Part shown: piece after piece, positions 14,955 through 22,942 of the stretch
Layout: the number at the start of each line of letters is the position of its first letter
Numbering within the stretch: position 1 is the first letter of the stretch
Source: Acidobacteriota bacterium
GTDB taxonomy: Bacteria > Acidobacteriota > Terriglobia > UBA7540
DNA length: 37,481 nt
Reading direction: 5' to 3'
NCBI GenBank assembly: GCA_021817045.1
Contig: JAKAWG010000052.1
Coordinates: 1-37,481 of the forward strand
Notes under the pieces: model-generated
Told to the model about the DNA's origin: nothing
Databases searched by the model: none
Seen by the model: only the letters and a program-made list of their open reading frames with translations
Position numbers and translations under genes: made by a program

Positions 14955-17662
14955 CGGAGGTCCAACTTATATGTCTTAATTTCGTAAGGCGCGAGATCGA
15001 AGGTTAAAGTGTTCGCCTGGAAGGCAGCCTTGCGAATCACTTCTTCAAGAAGGTTTACCTCAGATGCCCGGACAGCACCGCTCTGAAATCGAACCGTAAC
15101 GCCTTTCGTCTTTTGACCGGCAGCTTCGTAGAACCTGATGATAGCGCTCCCGCCAGCGCCGGGCTTGAAAGCACTCAGCACTACATTCGGCGACGATATC
15201 TCCACAAGACCCCATTGCTTCGGTGATCTTCCCCGATGGCTGGAAACAACCCGGACGATGAGGGGATTATTGAATTCAAGCCCTGCCTGGTAAATGCGCG
15301 CGGCGCGCCAATCGCCGGAATGGGGCACCAACGCGTAGTCGAAGGTGCGCCAAACTCCCAATTCCAGCCCCAGCTTCGAAGAGCTTCCAGGCTCATAGCC
15401 GCCGACGAAAGGATAGGCGGTAATGCTGGAAGAACGCATCAGGGAGAGCAAAAGTGTGCCGCTCGCAACGTTATTCCCCGGAAGGCCTCGATTGAGCATA
15501 GCTACACCGCGGCCGCCGCCACTCCAATCAATCCAATTTTGCGCGGGAAATTCCAACTCGGTAGGCCGCTCGATGCTGCCGAACGGAATTTCATCAAATC
15601 GCTTTCCGGCAGCAACTGAGGTCGGAAACAGGGCACGATAGCGGACGAATTTATCCTCGTTCAGCAGACGCGTTTCAATGTCGATGCGGCGGATGCCCGG
15701 GTAGACACGAATGGCGGTTGCAAAATGTCCCGAACCAAAGGGGTGTGAGACGTGGAACTCGGAAAGAACGGGTCCACCTTCGATGGCGCCGTTTCCCCCC
15801 ACCCATTCATTGCTAAAATGCGATCGGTCCGGAATCGGCAAACCCCGTTTGCGGGTCATGGCCGTGAGCCGGGCGCCGTTCAGCGTCCCGTAAAGCTCCC
15901 AAAAGTCTCCTCCATCCTGCTCTTCGGCAATGATGTTGGCTGGACGGTCGCCTAGCGCATCCCAATCGCCTGAGGCGGATTTTACGAGAAGCTTCGTCAT
16001 GGCACCGGTCCAAAGATCGAACGTGACGCGAAAATACTCGTTCTCAATAGACCCGGAATCTACATGCATGGTGGAAACTCCCTGCACGTAGGAACCGGTC
16101 GCCGCTTGCCCGGCGTCTGTCGTAGCCGCACGGGTTATGCCTTGGGCACCGCCACCCTCCGGAGCCGCTTCGTAAACTGAATAGCCAAGCGCCGGCACGT
16201 CACGCGCAATGAAAGCAATACGGGTTTCCTCGATTCCCCCATCCGGGTAGCGAATGGTTTCCATCAGTTGCACGGGAATCGCGTGCCCTGAGGGGTCGAG
16301 AAGTCGAATCGAGGCTACTCCTGGCCCCGAAAAGCCAATCCTCGCCGTGGCGATGTCAGTTCGCGGCCAGCCCAAAGAATTAAACACCAGGATCGGAATT
16401 TTCTTGCTGGTCTCGGGGCCGGAGACGCGCGTATTGATTTGGGAAGAGAGAGCGTCAAGATTCTTATCCACCATGGCGTCGCCCAGCGCCTTTGCGAACT
16501 CGTCGCGCCGAAGGGTGCCCTCGTAGACCTTGTCCACCATGTCGCCGGAAATCAGATCGTGCGCCTCGTTGAACAAAACCGGCTCCCACGCTCTGTTTAG
16601 ATCGTGGTCGTGAGGAATGATTCCGAGCCAGGAGTTCAATATGCTGAGTTTTTCTCCTGTAGTTAGGATTCGTTCGAGATTCCGAAGCCACTGCTTCAGT
16701 TCGATGCGGCTGCTGTACACACCCTGAAATACCGGGTTCAGTTCACCGCTGATCACGGGCTGGCGAGACCGCCGAGCGACGATGGATTCATATTCGGTGG
16801 GTACGCCGAATCGGATGGTGAACGGCTGATCGATTTTCTGATCAAACTCTTTCACCATGACGGGCAAAATTTCCTGCGGATTAATCACGTCGGCCCCCGC
16901 CAGCGCCACGCGATTCGGCCAAGGCGAATAGCGGCCCAGTGCTTCCCAGATGCCGCGGGCATAAGAGTTAAACTGAGGCAGGTTTCGCTTGCAAGGGTAA
17001 AACAGACCGTAGCCGAGGGGCAGCCAGAAAGCTGGGATTTCCGAACCATCAATGCCTCGCCATAGAAACTCAGAAGGCGTCTCGTTGCCCGGAACGCCTC
17101 GCTGGAACCAATACGATTTATATCCGGCAAGTTTCAGGAGTTGCGGCATCTGCGCGTGATGCCCAAAAGTATCGAGCGCCCAGCCTACAGTTACGTCCAC
17201 ACCCAGTTCCTGCTTGTAATATCCTTTGCCGTACAGCGCCTGACGGATCCAGGACTCGCCGCTCGGCATATTGACGTCCAGCATCACATCGTTGCCACAG
17301 ACGATTTCGAGCCGGCCTTCTTTGACCAGTTTCTTGAATTCCTGGGCAGCCTCGGGATACCGCTCAAGAAAGGGCTTCACATAGGCTACTTGGTCGAGGA
17401 GGAACCGGTAGTCTGGATTGTTTCTCAAAAGGTACAAGGCCATCAAAATATGAGGAAGGCCCGTTTCCAGATATCCTTCGCGCGTCTTAAAGACAGCGCC
17501 CTCCCAGTGGGTGTGTGGAATAATCCAGAGCGTAGCCTTTGAAGGTAGGGCGGACGTACCCCCTTCAGCGAGCGGGCTCTGGGCTGGTAGCCAACCAACC
17601 CGAAGTCCCTCGAACAAGAGCCCAAGGCCTGCCGTTTGAGCCAAGAATTTTCGACGATTCAC
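14951..17662 (-). CDS. Tat-exported GH38 alpha-mannosidase-like protein
   Basis: Predicted zinc-dependent retaining alpha-mannosidase. The frame is open to 17695, but the GTG at 17662 follows GGGGAA and gives a Tat leader at once (NRRKFLAQTAGLGLLFEGL), 903 residues. Catalytic-domain motifs: HTHWEG (His50 and His52, metal site; Glu stands where Asp is usual in HTHWD/HSHND) and ALDTFGHHAQMPQLL with nucleophile Asp164. NEAHDLISGD further on supplies a third metal-site region. The middle and C-terminal beta domains (PILVFNSLGWPRTD, VSTMHVDSGSIENEYFRVTF) are typical. It lies between the truncated isomerase and E2 genes; the ATGA overlap with E2 places an exported glycosidase and a cytoplasmic dehydrogenase on one message. 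Family assignment is strong; substrate linkage is unknown. Confidence 0.88.
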   Translation of the reverse strand: MNRRKFLAQTAGLGLLFEGLRVGWLPAQSPLAEGGTSALPSKATLWIIPHTHWEGAVFKTREGYLETGLPHILMALYLLRNNPDYRFLLDQVAYVKPFLERYPEAAQEFKKLVKEGRLEIVCGNDVMLDVNMPSGESWIRQALYGKGYYKQELGVDVTVGWALDTFGHHAQMPQLLKLAGYKSYWFQRGVPGNETPSEFLWRGIDGSEIPAFWLPLGYGLFYPCKRNLPQFNSYARGIWEALGRYSPWPNRVALAGADVINPQEILPVMVKEFDQKIDQPFTIRFGVPTEYESIVARRSRQPVISGELNPVFQGVYSSRIELKQWLRNLERILTTGEKLSILNSWLGIIPHDHDLNRAWEPVLFNEAHDLISGDMVDKVYEGTLRRDEFAKALGDAMVDKNLDALSSQINTRVSGPETSKKIPILVFNSLGWPRTDIATARIGFSGPGVASIRLLDPSGHAIPVQLMETIRYPDGGIEETRIAFIARDVPALGYSVYEAAPEGGGAQGITRAATTDAGQAATGSYVQGVSTMHVDSGSIENEYFRVTFDLWTGAMTKLLVKSASGDWDALGDRPANIIAEEQDGGDFWELYGTLNGARLTAMTRKRGLPIPDRSHFSNEWVGGNGAIEGGPVLSEFHVSHPFGSGHFATAIRVYPGIRRIDIETRLLNEDKFVRYRALFPTSVAAGKRFDEIPFGSIERPTELEFPAQNWIDWSGGGRGVAMLNRGLPGNNVASGTLLLSLMRSSSITAYPFVGGYEPGSSSKLGLELGVWRTFDYALVPHSGDWRAARIYQAGLEFNNPLIVRVVSSHRGRSPKQWGLVEISSPNVVLSAFKPGAGGSAIIRFYEAAGQKTKGVTVRFQSGAVRASEVNLLEEVIRKAAFQANTLTFDLAPYEIKTYKLDLR

Positions 17663-17703
17663 GATAATTCCCCGTAAAGGTTTCGGCCCTCCCAAAGCTG
17701 AGA

Positions 17704-17868
17704 TCAGGACAATGGGCCTACAGCGCGAAAAATAGCAGCGCCCGCATTGAGTCCGAAATCCGCCTCTTCCAAGCGATCGAGTTCGGGCGGCGTTATGACG
17801 ATGCCTGCTCTTTCCACCACTCTTCGATCTCTCAGAACGGCCGCTTCGTATTGCTCACGGGTGATCAT
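17704..17868 (-). pseudogene. Truncated D-lyxose/D-mannose isomerase gene (N-terminal 40 residues only)
   Basis: A 54-codon frame starts at ATG 17868, overlapping the aldolase stop as ATGA. It begins MITREQYEAAV, then AGIVITPPELDRLEEADFGL, which resembles the N-terminus of cupin-type D-lyxose ketol-isomerases (consensus ITREE..., AGIVLTPEE...IEVADFGLG). Those proteins run to about 170-230 residues and carry the metal-binding cupin (ELVLFPGQTCPEHRHP) next. Here the match ends after FGL, an unrelated tail of about 14 residues (NAGAAIFRAVGPLS) leads to a TGA at 17704, and no cupin is found in any frame before the mannosidase gene. The enzyme would interconvert D-mannose and D-fructose or D-lyxose and D-xylulose, which fits the neighbouring mannosidase. 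A deletion is the simplest reading. Confidence 0.55.
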
Positions 17869-18779
17869 CTCGCGCCGTCCTTCGAATGCGGGAAACCTCG
17901 GCTTTTACCGGCTGACCCACTCGCTCGCAGGAGCTCGATTATTTTGCGCTTGACCGCACTGCGACCTGCTGTCATGGCATCTTCCGGGCCTCCCATCCCC
18001 ATAAAGGGATGAGGATTCATAGGCTCGCGATAAAACTCCAGCTTTCTTATGACGGCCTTGAGATATACCTGTTTGAGGATAGTCCCAAAATTAATCTTCC
18101 GAACGCCCAGACCCGCAAAACGCGGAGCCAACTTCAGAGGTATTCCCGTCCCCCCATGCAGTACCAGGGGAAGGTCGACGGCTTCGTGGATCCTCGCGAG
18201 AGCGCCCAGTTGGATCGTGGCCTTCCCTCTCGTCAAGATATGGATGTTCCCGACTGCCACTCCCAGCGCGTCAATTCCCGTTTCCTCGGCAAAATCTCGT
18301 GCCGCCTTCGGGTCCGTCACCACCGTGTTCCGGCTTCTTCGCGAACTGTCTAACCGGCCCACGGCAGCTTCCACCGAAACGCCTGCGGCGTGCGCGAGGC
18401 GGACCACCCTCTTTACAAGCTGGCGGTAGGACTTCATCTCCAGATGTTCGTTATCCACCATCACTGCATTAAATCCCAAATCGATGGCTCGACCGACTTG
18501 CTCCAAACTATCCGTTTCGTTAAACAGGAACACCGTTGGGGCCCGCGATTCCCTCAGCGCCTGACCCAGCCCTGCATAAAAAGACAAGTTCTCCGCCAGG
18601 CGGCGATTTGAGTGTTGTAGAAAGCCGCCGTTGAATCCGGTGATGATCGGAGAGCCCGTCTCCTCGGCAGCCTCGACGGCAGCCTCGAAGGACTCCAGAT
18701 TCCACGCTTCACAATAGCAAGAGACGTAACCCCGTTGACCAGCGTCCTCAAGCATATTTCGGGGTGATATTATCGGCAT
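17865..18779 (-). CDS. Class II (fructose/tagatose-bisphosphate-type) aldolase-like protein with altered active site
   Basis: The fold is that of class II aldolases of the FbaA/KbaY group: MPIISPRNMLEDA, AVEAAEETGSPIITGF, VMVDNEHLEMKSY, SVEAAVGRL, VAVGNIHILT (zinc-ligand His), LVLHGGTGIP (zinc-ligand His) and KINFGTILK. The HLDH segment that in the family holds the catalytic Asp and a third zinc His reads FLFNE instead, so Asp and one His are lost, and EAEL reads EAAV. Activity is therefore doubtful or different. ATG 18779 is preferred; a GTG at 18791 is also possible. It is the first gene of the minus-strand run after the regulator. By context a 2-keto-3-deoxy sugar acid or sugar-phosphate lyase role is conceivable, but this is inference. 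The 3' end runs into the isomerase remnant. Confidence 0.78.
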   Translation of the reverse strand: MPIISPRNMLEDAGQRGYVSCYCEAWNLESFEAAVEAAEETGSPIITGFNGGFLQHSNRRLAENLSFYAGLGQALRESRAPTVFLFNETDSLEQVGRAIDLGFNAVMVDNEHLEMKSYRQLVKRVVRLAHAAGVSVEAAVGRLDSSRRSRNTVVTDPKAARDFAEETGIDALGVAVGNIHILTRGKATIQLGALARIHEAVDLPLVLHGGTGIPLKLAPRFAGLGVRKINFGTILKQVYLKAVIRKLEFYREPMNPHPFMGMGGPEDAMTAGRSAVKRKIIELLRASGSAGKSRGFPHSKDGAR

Positions 18780-18902
18780 GGCAATTCCCACGTGGTGACA
18801 TTCCCGGATGGTTTCTCACTACGAATGAACGTAAAGGCAGCGCCGACCCGCGAAGCGACACTTTACCGTGAGTCGAATAAATAAATCTACTGCAATTTTA
18901 AT

Positions 18903-18918
18903 AGTTCTTCAATGAACT
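18903..18918. promoter_or_regulatory. Inverted repeat upstream of the aldolase gene, candidate operator
   Basis: AGTTC-TTCAAT-GAACT is a 5-bp inverted repeat with a 6-base spacer, in the AT-rich stretch about 125 bases upstream of the aldolase start. SIS-domain RpiR regulators often bind spaced inverted repeats, and one is encoded immediately upstream. Short enough to be chance. Confidence 0.3.
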
Positions 18919-18965
18919 TTTTACAGGAACATCCGTGACCTGCACAGCAGCAGAGCTCCAGCGAA

Positions 18966-18983
18966 ACATGTGTCACCACATGT
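18966..18983. promoter_or_regulatory. Perfect 7-bp palindrome between regulator and aldolase genes
   Basis: ACATGTG-TCAC-CACATGT is a perfect inverted repeat 21 bases beyond the end of the regulator gene. There is no following T-run in either direction, so an intrinsic terminator is unlikely and an operator or mRNA hairpin is more plausible. Confidence 0.45.
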
Positions 18984-19004
18984 CGAGGCGAATGCGAGAA
19001 CAGT

Positions 19005-19925
19005 TCAATTCCAGGGATGTAACCGTTTTGAGCTGGACGAAACTGTGAGACGGTGTTCTAACAAATGCTCCTCGGCTCGCCGAAGATGGGCCATAGCTCG
19101 CCGTTTGCGGCGCATACCAACTCCCGCCAAGAGTGCGTCCGCCACGGCTAGCTGAGTAACCCGTGACGTCAGCGGTGCCTGAAAATACCGGACTTCGCTC
19201 GGGGCTGCGTATAATCTGACATCGGCAGCCTGCGCCAGGGGTGAATCGATGGAATTCGTGATGCAGATCGTTTTTGCTCCCCGACTCTTGGCGAGGCGCA
19301 CGCACTCTACGGTCTCACGCGTGTTGCCGGCTACAGACACTCCGATGGCAACGTCCCCCGGTAGTAATTCTGCCGCTAAAGCCACCTGGAGGTGAGCGTC
19401 ATATTCGATTAAAGATGGCAATCCAATAAAGCGCATCCGAACGGAAAGGGAATAAGCAACCGGATATGAGAGGCCGATCGAAAACAACGCCGTGCGGTGC
19501 GCCTTAGTGAGGAGCTTCACCGCAGCATCGAGTATTTCTGGAGGGTTCAGCTTGACGGTATCATTTAAGGCCTTGATGTGCCCGTCGAAGACCTTCCGCA
19601 TAATTGTTCCACTGCCATTTCCGCTCTTTGATTTGCCCATTGTGTCTAAGAAGGGAGCGGACAGCTCACGCGCGAGACCCAACTTCATGGCCGGGAGCCC
19701 TTTTAATCCCAATGACTTACAAAACATTACGATGGCCCCAGCACTGACTCCGCACTGTCCGGCCAGCTCAGAGATAGGACACGCCATAAAGCGCTCCGGA
19801 TCGTCGAGCACAGCTTCAGCAATTCGGCGCTGTGCCCTCTTGAGGGTTGGCAGGCGCCCCTTGATCAACGGCAGTAGTGCTCTGCCGTCGCTACGTGCTA
19901 ATCGTCGCGCGTAGTTTTCGCTCAA
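19005..19925 (-). CDS. RpiR/MurR-family transcriptional regulator (HTH plus SIS domain)
   Basis: Sugar-phosphate-responsive DNA-binding regulator, 306 residues. Residues 15-95 form the RpiR helix-turn-helix domain (LPTLKRAQRRIAEAVLDDPE, then ISELAGQCGVSAGAIVMFCK, LGLKGLPAMKLGLA). Residues 130-275 form the SIS sugar-binding domain (ALFSIGLSYPVAYSLSVRM, GDVAIGVSVAGNTRETVE, GAKTICITNSIDSPLAQAAD). The start is a TTG at 19925 with GGAG nine bases upstream; no ATG fits. It is encoded upstream of and on the same strand as the aldolase-mannosidase-dehydrogenase run, and divergently from the rhamnonate-dehydratase cluster, so it may control either or both; two inverted repeats lie just downstream of it. 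The basic C-terminal tail is variable in the family. Confidence 0.9.
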   Translation of the reverse strand: MSENYARRLARSDGRALLPLIKGRLPTLKRAQRRIAEAVLDDPERFMACPISELAGQCGVSAGAIVMFCKSLGLKGLPAMKLGLARELSAPFLDTMGKSKSGNGSGTIMRKVFDGHIKALNDTVKLNPPEILDAAVKLLTKAHRTALFSIGLSYPVAYSLSVRMRFIGLPSLIEYDAHLQVALAAELLPGDVAIGVSVAGNTRETVECVRLAKSRGAKTICITNSIDSPLAQAADVRLYAAPSEVRYFQAPLTSRVTQLAVADALLAGVGMRRKRRAMAHLRRAEEHLLEHRLTVSSSSKRLHPWN

Positions 19926-20441
19926 ACGATGCTACTCCTTACGAACTCGGCAAGCCGCTCGTAATACAATTCAACTTCGGGTCGCGCGTCCGAGTTGCCT
20001 TCTGCCTCAACTCTGCAGGCGAAACCACTTGCTCGCTTCTCCGCGCGTCGATCACGGGGCACGATCAAATGACCACATCGCCCGCTCCAGAACCGGCCAG
20101 ATCGCAGGTCGTTCCCTCTGTTACGGCTTTTGAATAGAGTATAGAAACCGAGATGCCGCTGCAAGCCTGGTCGCTGAACCCCGATCCGTCAATAAAACGC
20201 GGCTGAGGCGCAGGAGTTCCGGCACAAGTGAGCGGAGGACCTGGGCGGAAGGACACTGTGCTGCTCCGCGTCGGTTTTGACCCTGGCGTAGCGGCAAAAA
20301 CATCTCGCTCGTTTTTCAACAGACTCCCGAGCTACGTCAGGGAATCGCCGAAGAATTAGGGGGCAAGTCTTGAGGTTTTCCTCGCGCCTTGATTGTGGTA
20401 AAGTGCACTGGGTTTTACCGACTCAAAGGACGGGCTGGAAA
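19926..20441. other. Divergent intergenic region, no recognised gene
   Basis: This stretch separates the divergent regulator and dehydratase genes and should hold both promoters. I see no convincing -35/-10 pair; TTGACC at 20277-20282 is a possible -35 without a good -10. AAAAAC (20296-20301) and GTTTTT (20311-20316) form a short hairpin. Minus-strand frames at 20065-20319 and 19922-20164 match no family I know, although the second ends exactly at the regulator start and might be a decayed upstream gene. Confidence 0.4.
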
Positions 20442-21719
20442 ATGGACCGAAGAAAATTCCTTGAGGCAAGCACAATGCTGTCGATGGGCGGTGTTGGCGC
20501 TCGGGCGGGCGAGGAAAGAGCATCGCTTCCGCATCCACCGTCCCTGCTGTTTTCAGATGAGAAGAGGAGATTGAAAATCACGGGAGTGAGGATGGTGCAT
20601 CCTCGGCCAAAGAAATCATTACCCCCCTATAAGCCCACCCCGGGATCATGGTCAGTAGGCGGCTCTGTGGTAGCCAACCCAATGTCGATCTATCCGAAGT
20701 ATAAGGCTCGGCGAAGTTCGTTTATGGCCAACGACCTGGGGCCGGACTGCGTCGAAATTACGACCGACAAAGGGATTAAAGGGCTTGGCTTTGGAGGCCC
20801 CGGGTGCAGCTTTGTCATCGAGCGGCACCTGACCAAACTGCTCATCGGCGCAGACCCGTTCAACGTGGAAGAACTTTGGGACATCATGTGGCGATCTACA
20901 CTTTATTACGGCCGCAAGGGTCTCGTCGTCAACGCGATTAGCGGCGTGGACATCGCACTGTGGGACATTATTGGAAACGCTTTAGGGATGCCAATCTATC
21001 AGTTGCTGGGAGGGAAAACGAAGCCGAGAATTCCTGCCTATTGCACTGGAAACGATGTGGAGCAGCACCTCGAATTCGGCTTTAAGCGAATTAAGCTGGC
21101 GGTTCCTTATGGACCTGCGGACGGGCGCGAAGGAATGAAGAAGAATACGGAGCTGGTCCAAAAAACCCGGGAAATTCTGGGGCCAGATGGCGACCTCATG
21201 CTCGATTGCTGGATGGCCTTCACCAAGGACTATGCGATCGAGTTCGCGGAGATGGTAGCTCCGTACCGGGTCTATTGGATGGAAGAATGCCTCGAGCCTG
21301 ACGATTACGACGGCTTTCGAAGTTTGCGCGAAAGGGTCCATACGACGCTGATGGCGACGGGCGAGCACGAATATACTCGCTACGGCTTCCGACTGTTGCT
21401 CGAATACAAGGCCGCGGATATTTGGCAGCCGGATATTACCTGGTGCGGAGGGCTCACCGAGTTGCGCCATATTGGCGCGCTGGCGGCTGCGTACAATATC
21501 CCCGTGATCCCGCATGCCGGGTGGCAGTACGGCGGAGCCCAATATATTCTTGCCACCACCAACAGTCCTTGGTGTGAGATGTTCATGCCGCCACCGGGCG
21601 GGCCTCCTGAAGTCTATAAGAGGTTCGAGGAAGAGAACAACATTACCCGTGGGCCCGAAGGCATCTATATGAGGCCCGCAGATCGCCCGGGATTTGGGTG
21701 GGAGTACGTGGTGGATTAA
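20442..21719 (+). CDS. L-rhamnonate dehydratase-like enzyme of the enolase superfamily, with Tat-like N-terminus
   Basis: Predicted to dehydrate L-rhamnonate to 2-keto-3-deoxy-L-rhamnonate. The ATG at 20442 starts MDRRKFLEASTMLSMGGVGA, a twin-arginine-like leader absent from the cytoplasmic E. coli enzyme. The remaining ~385 residues follow the rhamnonate dehydratase pattern closely: STLYYGRKGLVVNAISGVDI, ALWDIIGNALGMPIYQLLGG, YGPADG, LMLDCWM, YWMEECLEP, TGEHEYTRYGFR, QPDITWCGGLTEL, VIPHAG and a C-terminal RPGFGWE. The metal ligands would be Asp255, Glu281 and Glu308, and the catalytic His358; their spacing agrees with the known Asp, Glu, Glu, His set of the family. It heads a plus-strand cluster with an aldo-keto reductase and a lactonase-type amidohydrolase. 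A sister acid-sugar dehydratase activity (L-fuconate, L-lyxonate) cannot be excluded. Confidence 0.85.
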   Translation: MDRRKFLEASTMLSMGGVGARAGEERASLPHPPSLLFSDEKRRLKITGVRMVHPRPKKSLPPYKPTPGSWSVGGSVVANPMSIYPKYKARRSSFMANDLGPDCVEITTDKGIKGLGFGGPGCSFVIERHLTKLLIGADPFNVEELWDIMWRSTLYYGRKGLVVNAISGVDIALWDIIGNALGMPIYQLLGGKTKPRIPAYCTGNDVEQHLEFGFKRIKLAVPYGPADGREGMKKNTELVQKTREILGPDGDLMLDCWMAFTKDYAIEFAEMVAPYRVYWMEECLEPDDYDGFRSLRERVHTTLMATGEHEYTRYGFRLLLEYKAADIWQPDITWCGGLTELRHIGALAAAYNIPVIPHAGWQYGGAQYILATTNSPWCEMFMPPPGGPPEVYKRFEEENNITRGPEGIYMRPADRPGFGWEYVVD

Positions 21720-21760
21720 ACTACCGTTTGTGAGTAGGACGTCGCTGCATGGGCACACAC

Positions 21761-21780
21761 GTCATTGCGAACGGAGCGAC
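21761..21780. repeat. Possible dispersed-repeat fragment
   Basis: GTCATTGCGAACGGAGCGAC resembles the GTCATTGCGAGCGAAGCGAAGC-type repeat that occurs in intergenic regions of many unrelated bacteria. Only one degenerate copy is seen here, followed by unrelated sequence. Confidence 0.3.
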
Positions 21781-21845
21781 GCGCCAACTTTCCAACCGCC
21801 GCAGAAGCAGATTGGTTTCCCGGAGTTTACCGTGAGCCTCCTCGT

Positions 21846-21860
21846 ATCGCTCAGAGCGAT
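21846..21860. promoter_or_regulatory. 15-bp palindrome upstream of the aldo-keto reductase gene
   Basis: ATCGCTC-A-GAGCGAT is a perfect 7-bp inverted repeat around one central base, about 117 bases before the reductase start in the 257-base gap after the dehydratase gene. It could be an operator or a small hairpin. Confidence 0.4.
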
Positions 21861-21976
21861 CGGCTTAAGGAAGAACGAAGTTACTCAGGACAGGCCGTCG
21901 AGCCGGAAAGACATTGACCCTCGGAACGAGGGAACACAACAAACAATTATGGGGCACGGCACACTAAGGAGATCCA

Positions 21977-22942
21977 ATGAGACGCAGAACGTTCGTCGGC
22001 AGTGTTTTTGCAGGGTTGGCGAGCGCGGCTAGCGGCGCTCGCCTGCCTAAGCCCAAATCCGGAGGTATTCCGAAGCGGCCTTTCGGTAAGACCGGTGTGG
22101 AACTCACGGTGATCGGCCAGGCAGGAGGACGTTTCCCACTGATTACCTTTGATGAAGCTAAGGCTATTACGCTCCGCGCCTACGAGTTGGGGATCAACTA
22201 TTTCGATAACTCTATTAACTACTGGCACGGTCGTTCGGAGGAGGTTTACGGCGCGGTGCTCCCACCTTTTCGCAAGAAGGTGTTCATTACCACAAAGGCG
22301 GACAGTCGAACGCGCGCCGGGGCTGAAGCGGAGTTGCATCGTTCTTTGAAGCACCTCCGCACGGACTATATCGACCTTTGGCAGATTCACATGGTGAGCT
22401 ACAAAAAAGAAGTAGAGGAGATATTCGCTCCCAGCGGCGCTATCGAAGCTTTCGAAGCCGCTAAGAATGCAGGGAAGTGCCGCTTTATTGGCTTCACAGG
22501 CCACCACGACCCTTACGTCCATCTTGCCATGCTGAAGGCGTATGACAAATTCGATTCCATCTTAATGCCGCTGAACGTTGCCGATCCCGATTATTTGAGT
22601 TTCGAGAAGCTGGTTCTACCCGTAGCGGCCGCGCGGGGTATGGGCATCCAGGGTATGAAGAACTTTGCCAACGCCAAGCTCCTGCAGAGTTTCAGCGTGA
22701 GGCAGTGCTTGAACTATGTGATCAGCCTGCCGGTAAGCTGCACCGCGGTGGGCTGCACGACCATGGGCCAGCTTGAAGATGACGTTCGCTTTGCCCAACA
22801 GTTCAAGCGTTACTCAGAGGAGGAAATGAATACGCTGCGCGTGCGGGCCAAACCCATTGCAGGACCTTACCTCGAAAATTGGAAGCGAAATATTCAGAGT
22901 CGGGCCAGCGTCACCCAGATGAATACGGTAGAACACGGATGA
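21977..22942 (+). CDS. Aldo-keto reductase with Tat-like leader
   Basis: The ATG at 21977 follows AAGGAG at ideal distance and starts MRRRTFVGSVFAGLASAASG, a twin-arginine-type leader. From residue 33 the AKR barrel begins (PKRPFGKTGVELTVIGQAGG). The catalytic tetrad is complete: Asp77 (NYFDNS), Tyr82 (NYW), Lys107 (FITTK) and His138 (LWQIH). The cofactor-binding region near the C-terminus (VGCTTMGQLEDDV) is typical. At 321 residues including leader it is of normal AKR length. In this context it may oxidise a free aldose such as L-rhamnose to its lactone, as some AKR-family aldose dehydrogenases do; export would require cofactor bound before translocation. Its stop overlaps the next ATG as ATGA, so it is co-translated with the amidohydrolase. 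Confidence 0.85.
   Translation: MRRRTFVGSVFAGLASAASGARLPKPKSGGIPKRPFGKTGVELTVIGQAGGRFPLITFDEAKAITLRAYELGINYFDNSINYWHGRSEEVYGAVLPPFRKKVFITTKADSRTRAGAEAELHRSLKHLRTDYIDLWQIHMVSYKKEVEEIFAPSGAIEAFEAAKNAGKCRFIGFTGHHDPYVHLAMLKAYDKFDSILMPLNVADPDYLSFEKLVLPVAAARGMGIQGMKNFANAKLLQSFSVRQCLNYVISLPVSCTAVGCTTMGQLEDDVRFAQQFKRYSEEEMNTLRVRAKPIAGPYLENWKRNIQSRASVTQMNTVEHG

Noticed and set aside
19922..20319. Minus-strand frames upstream of the regulator
   Set aside because: No family recognised and no ribosome sites; one ends at the regulator start, which is noted but not enough for a gene call.
20982..21758. 258-codon minus-strand frame
   Set aside because: Antisense to the rhamnonate-dehydratase-like gene, whose catalytic residues are all in place.
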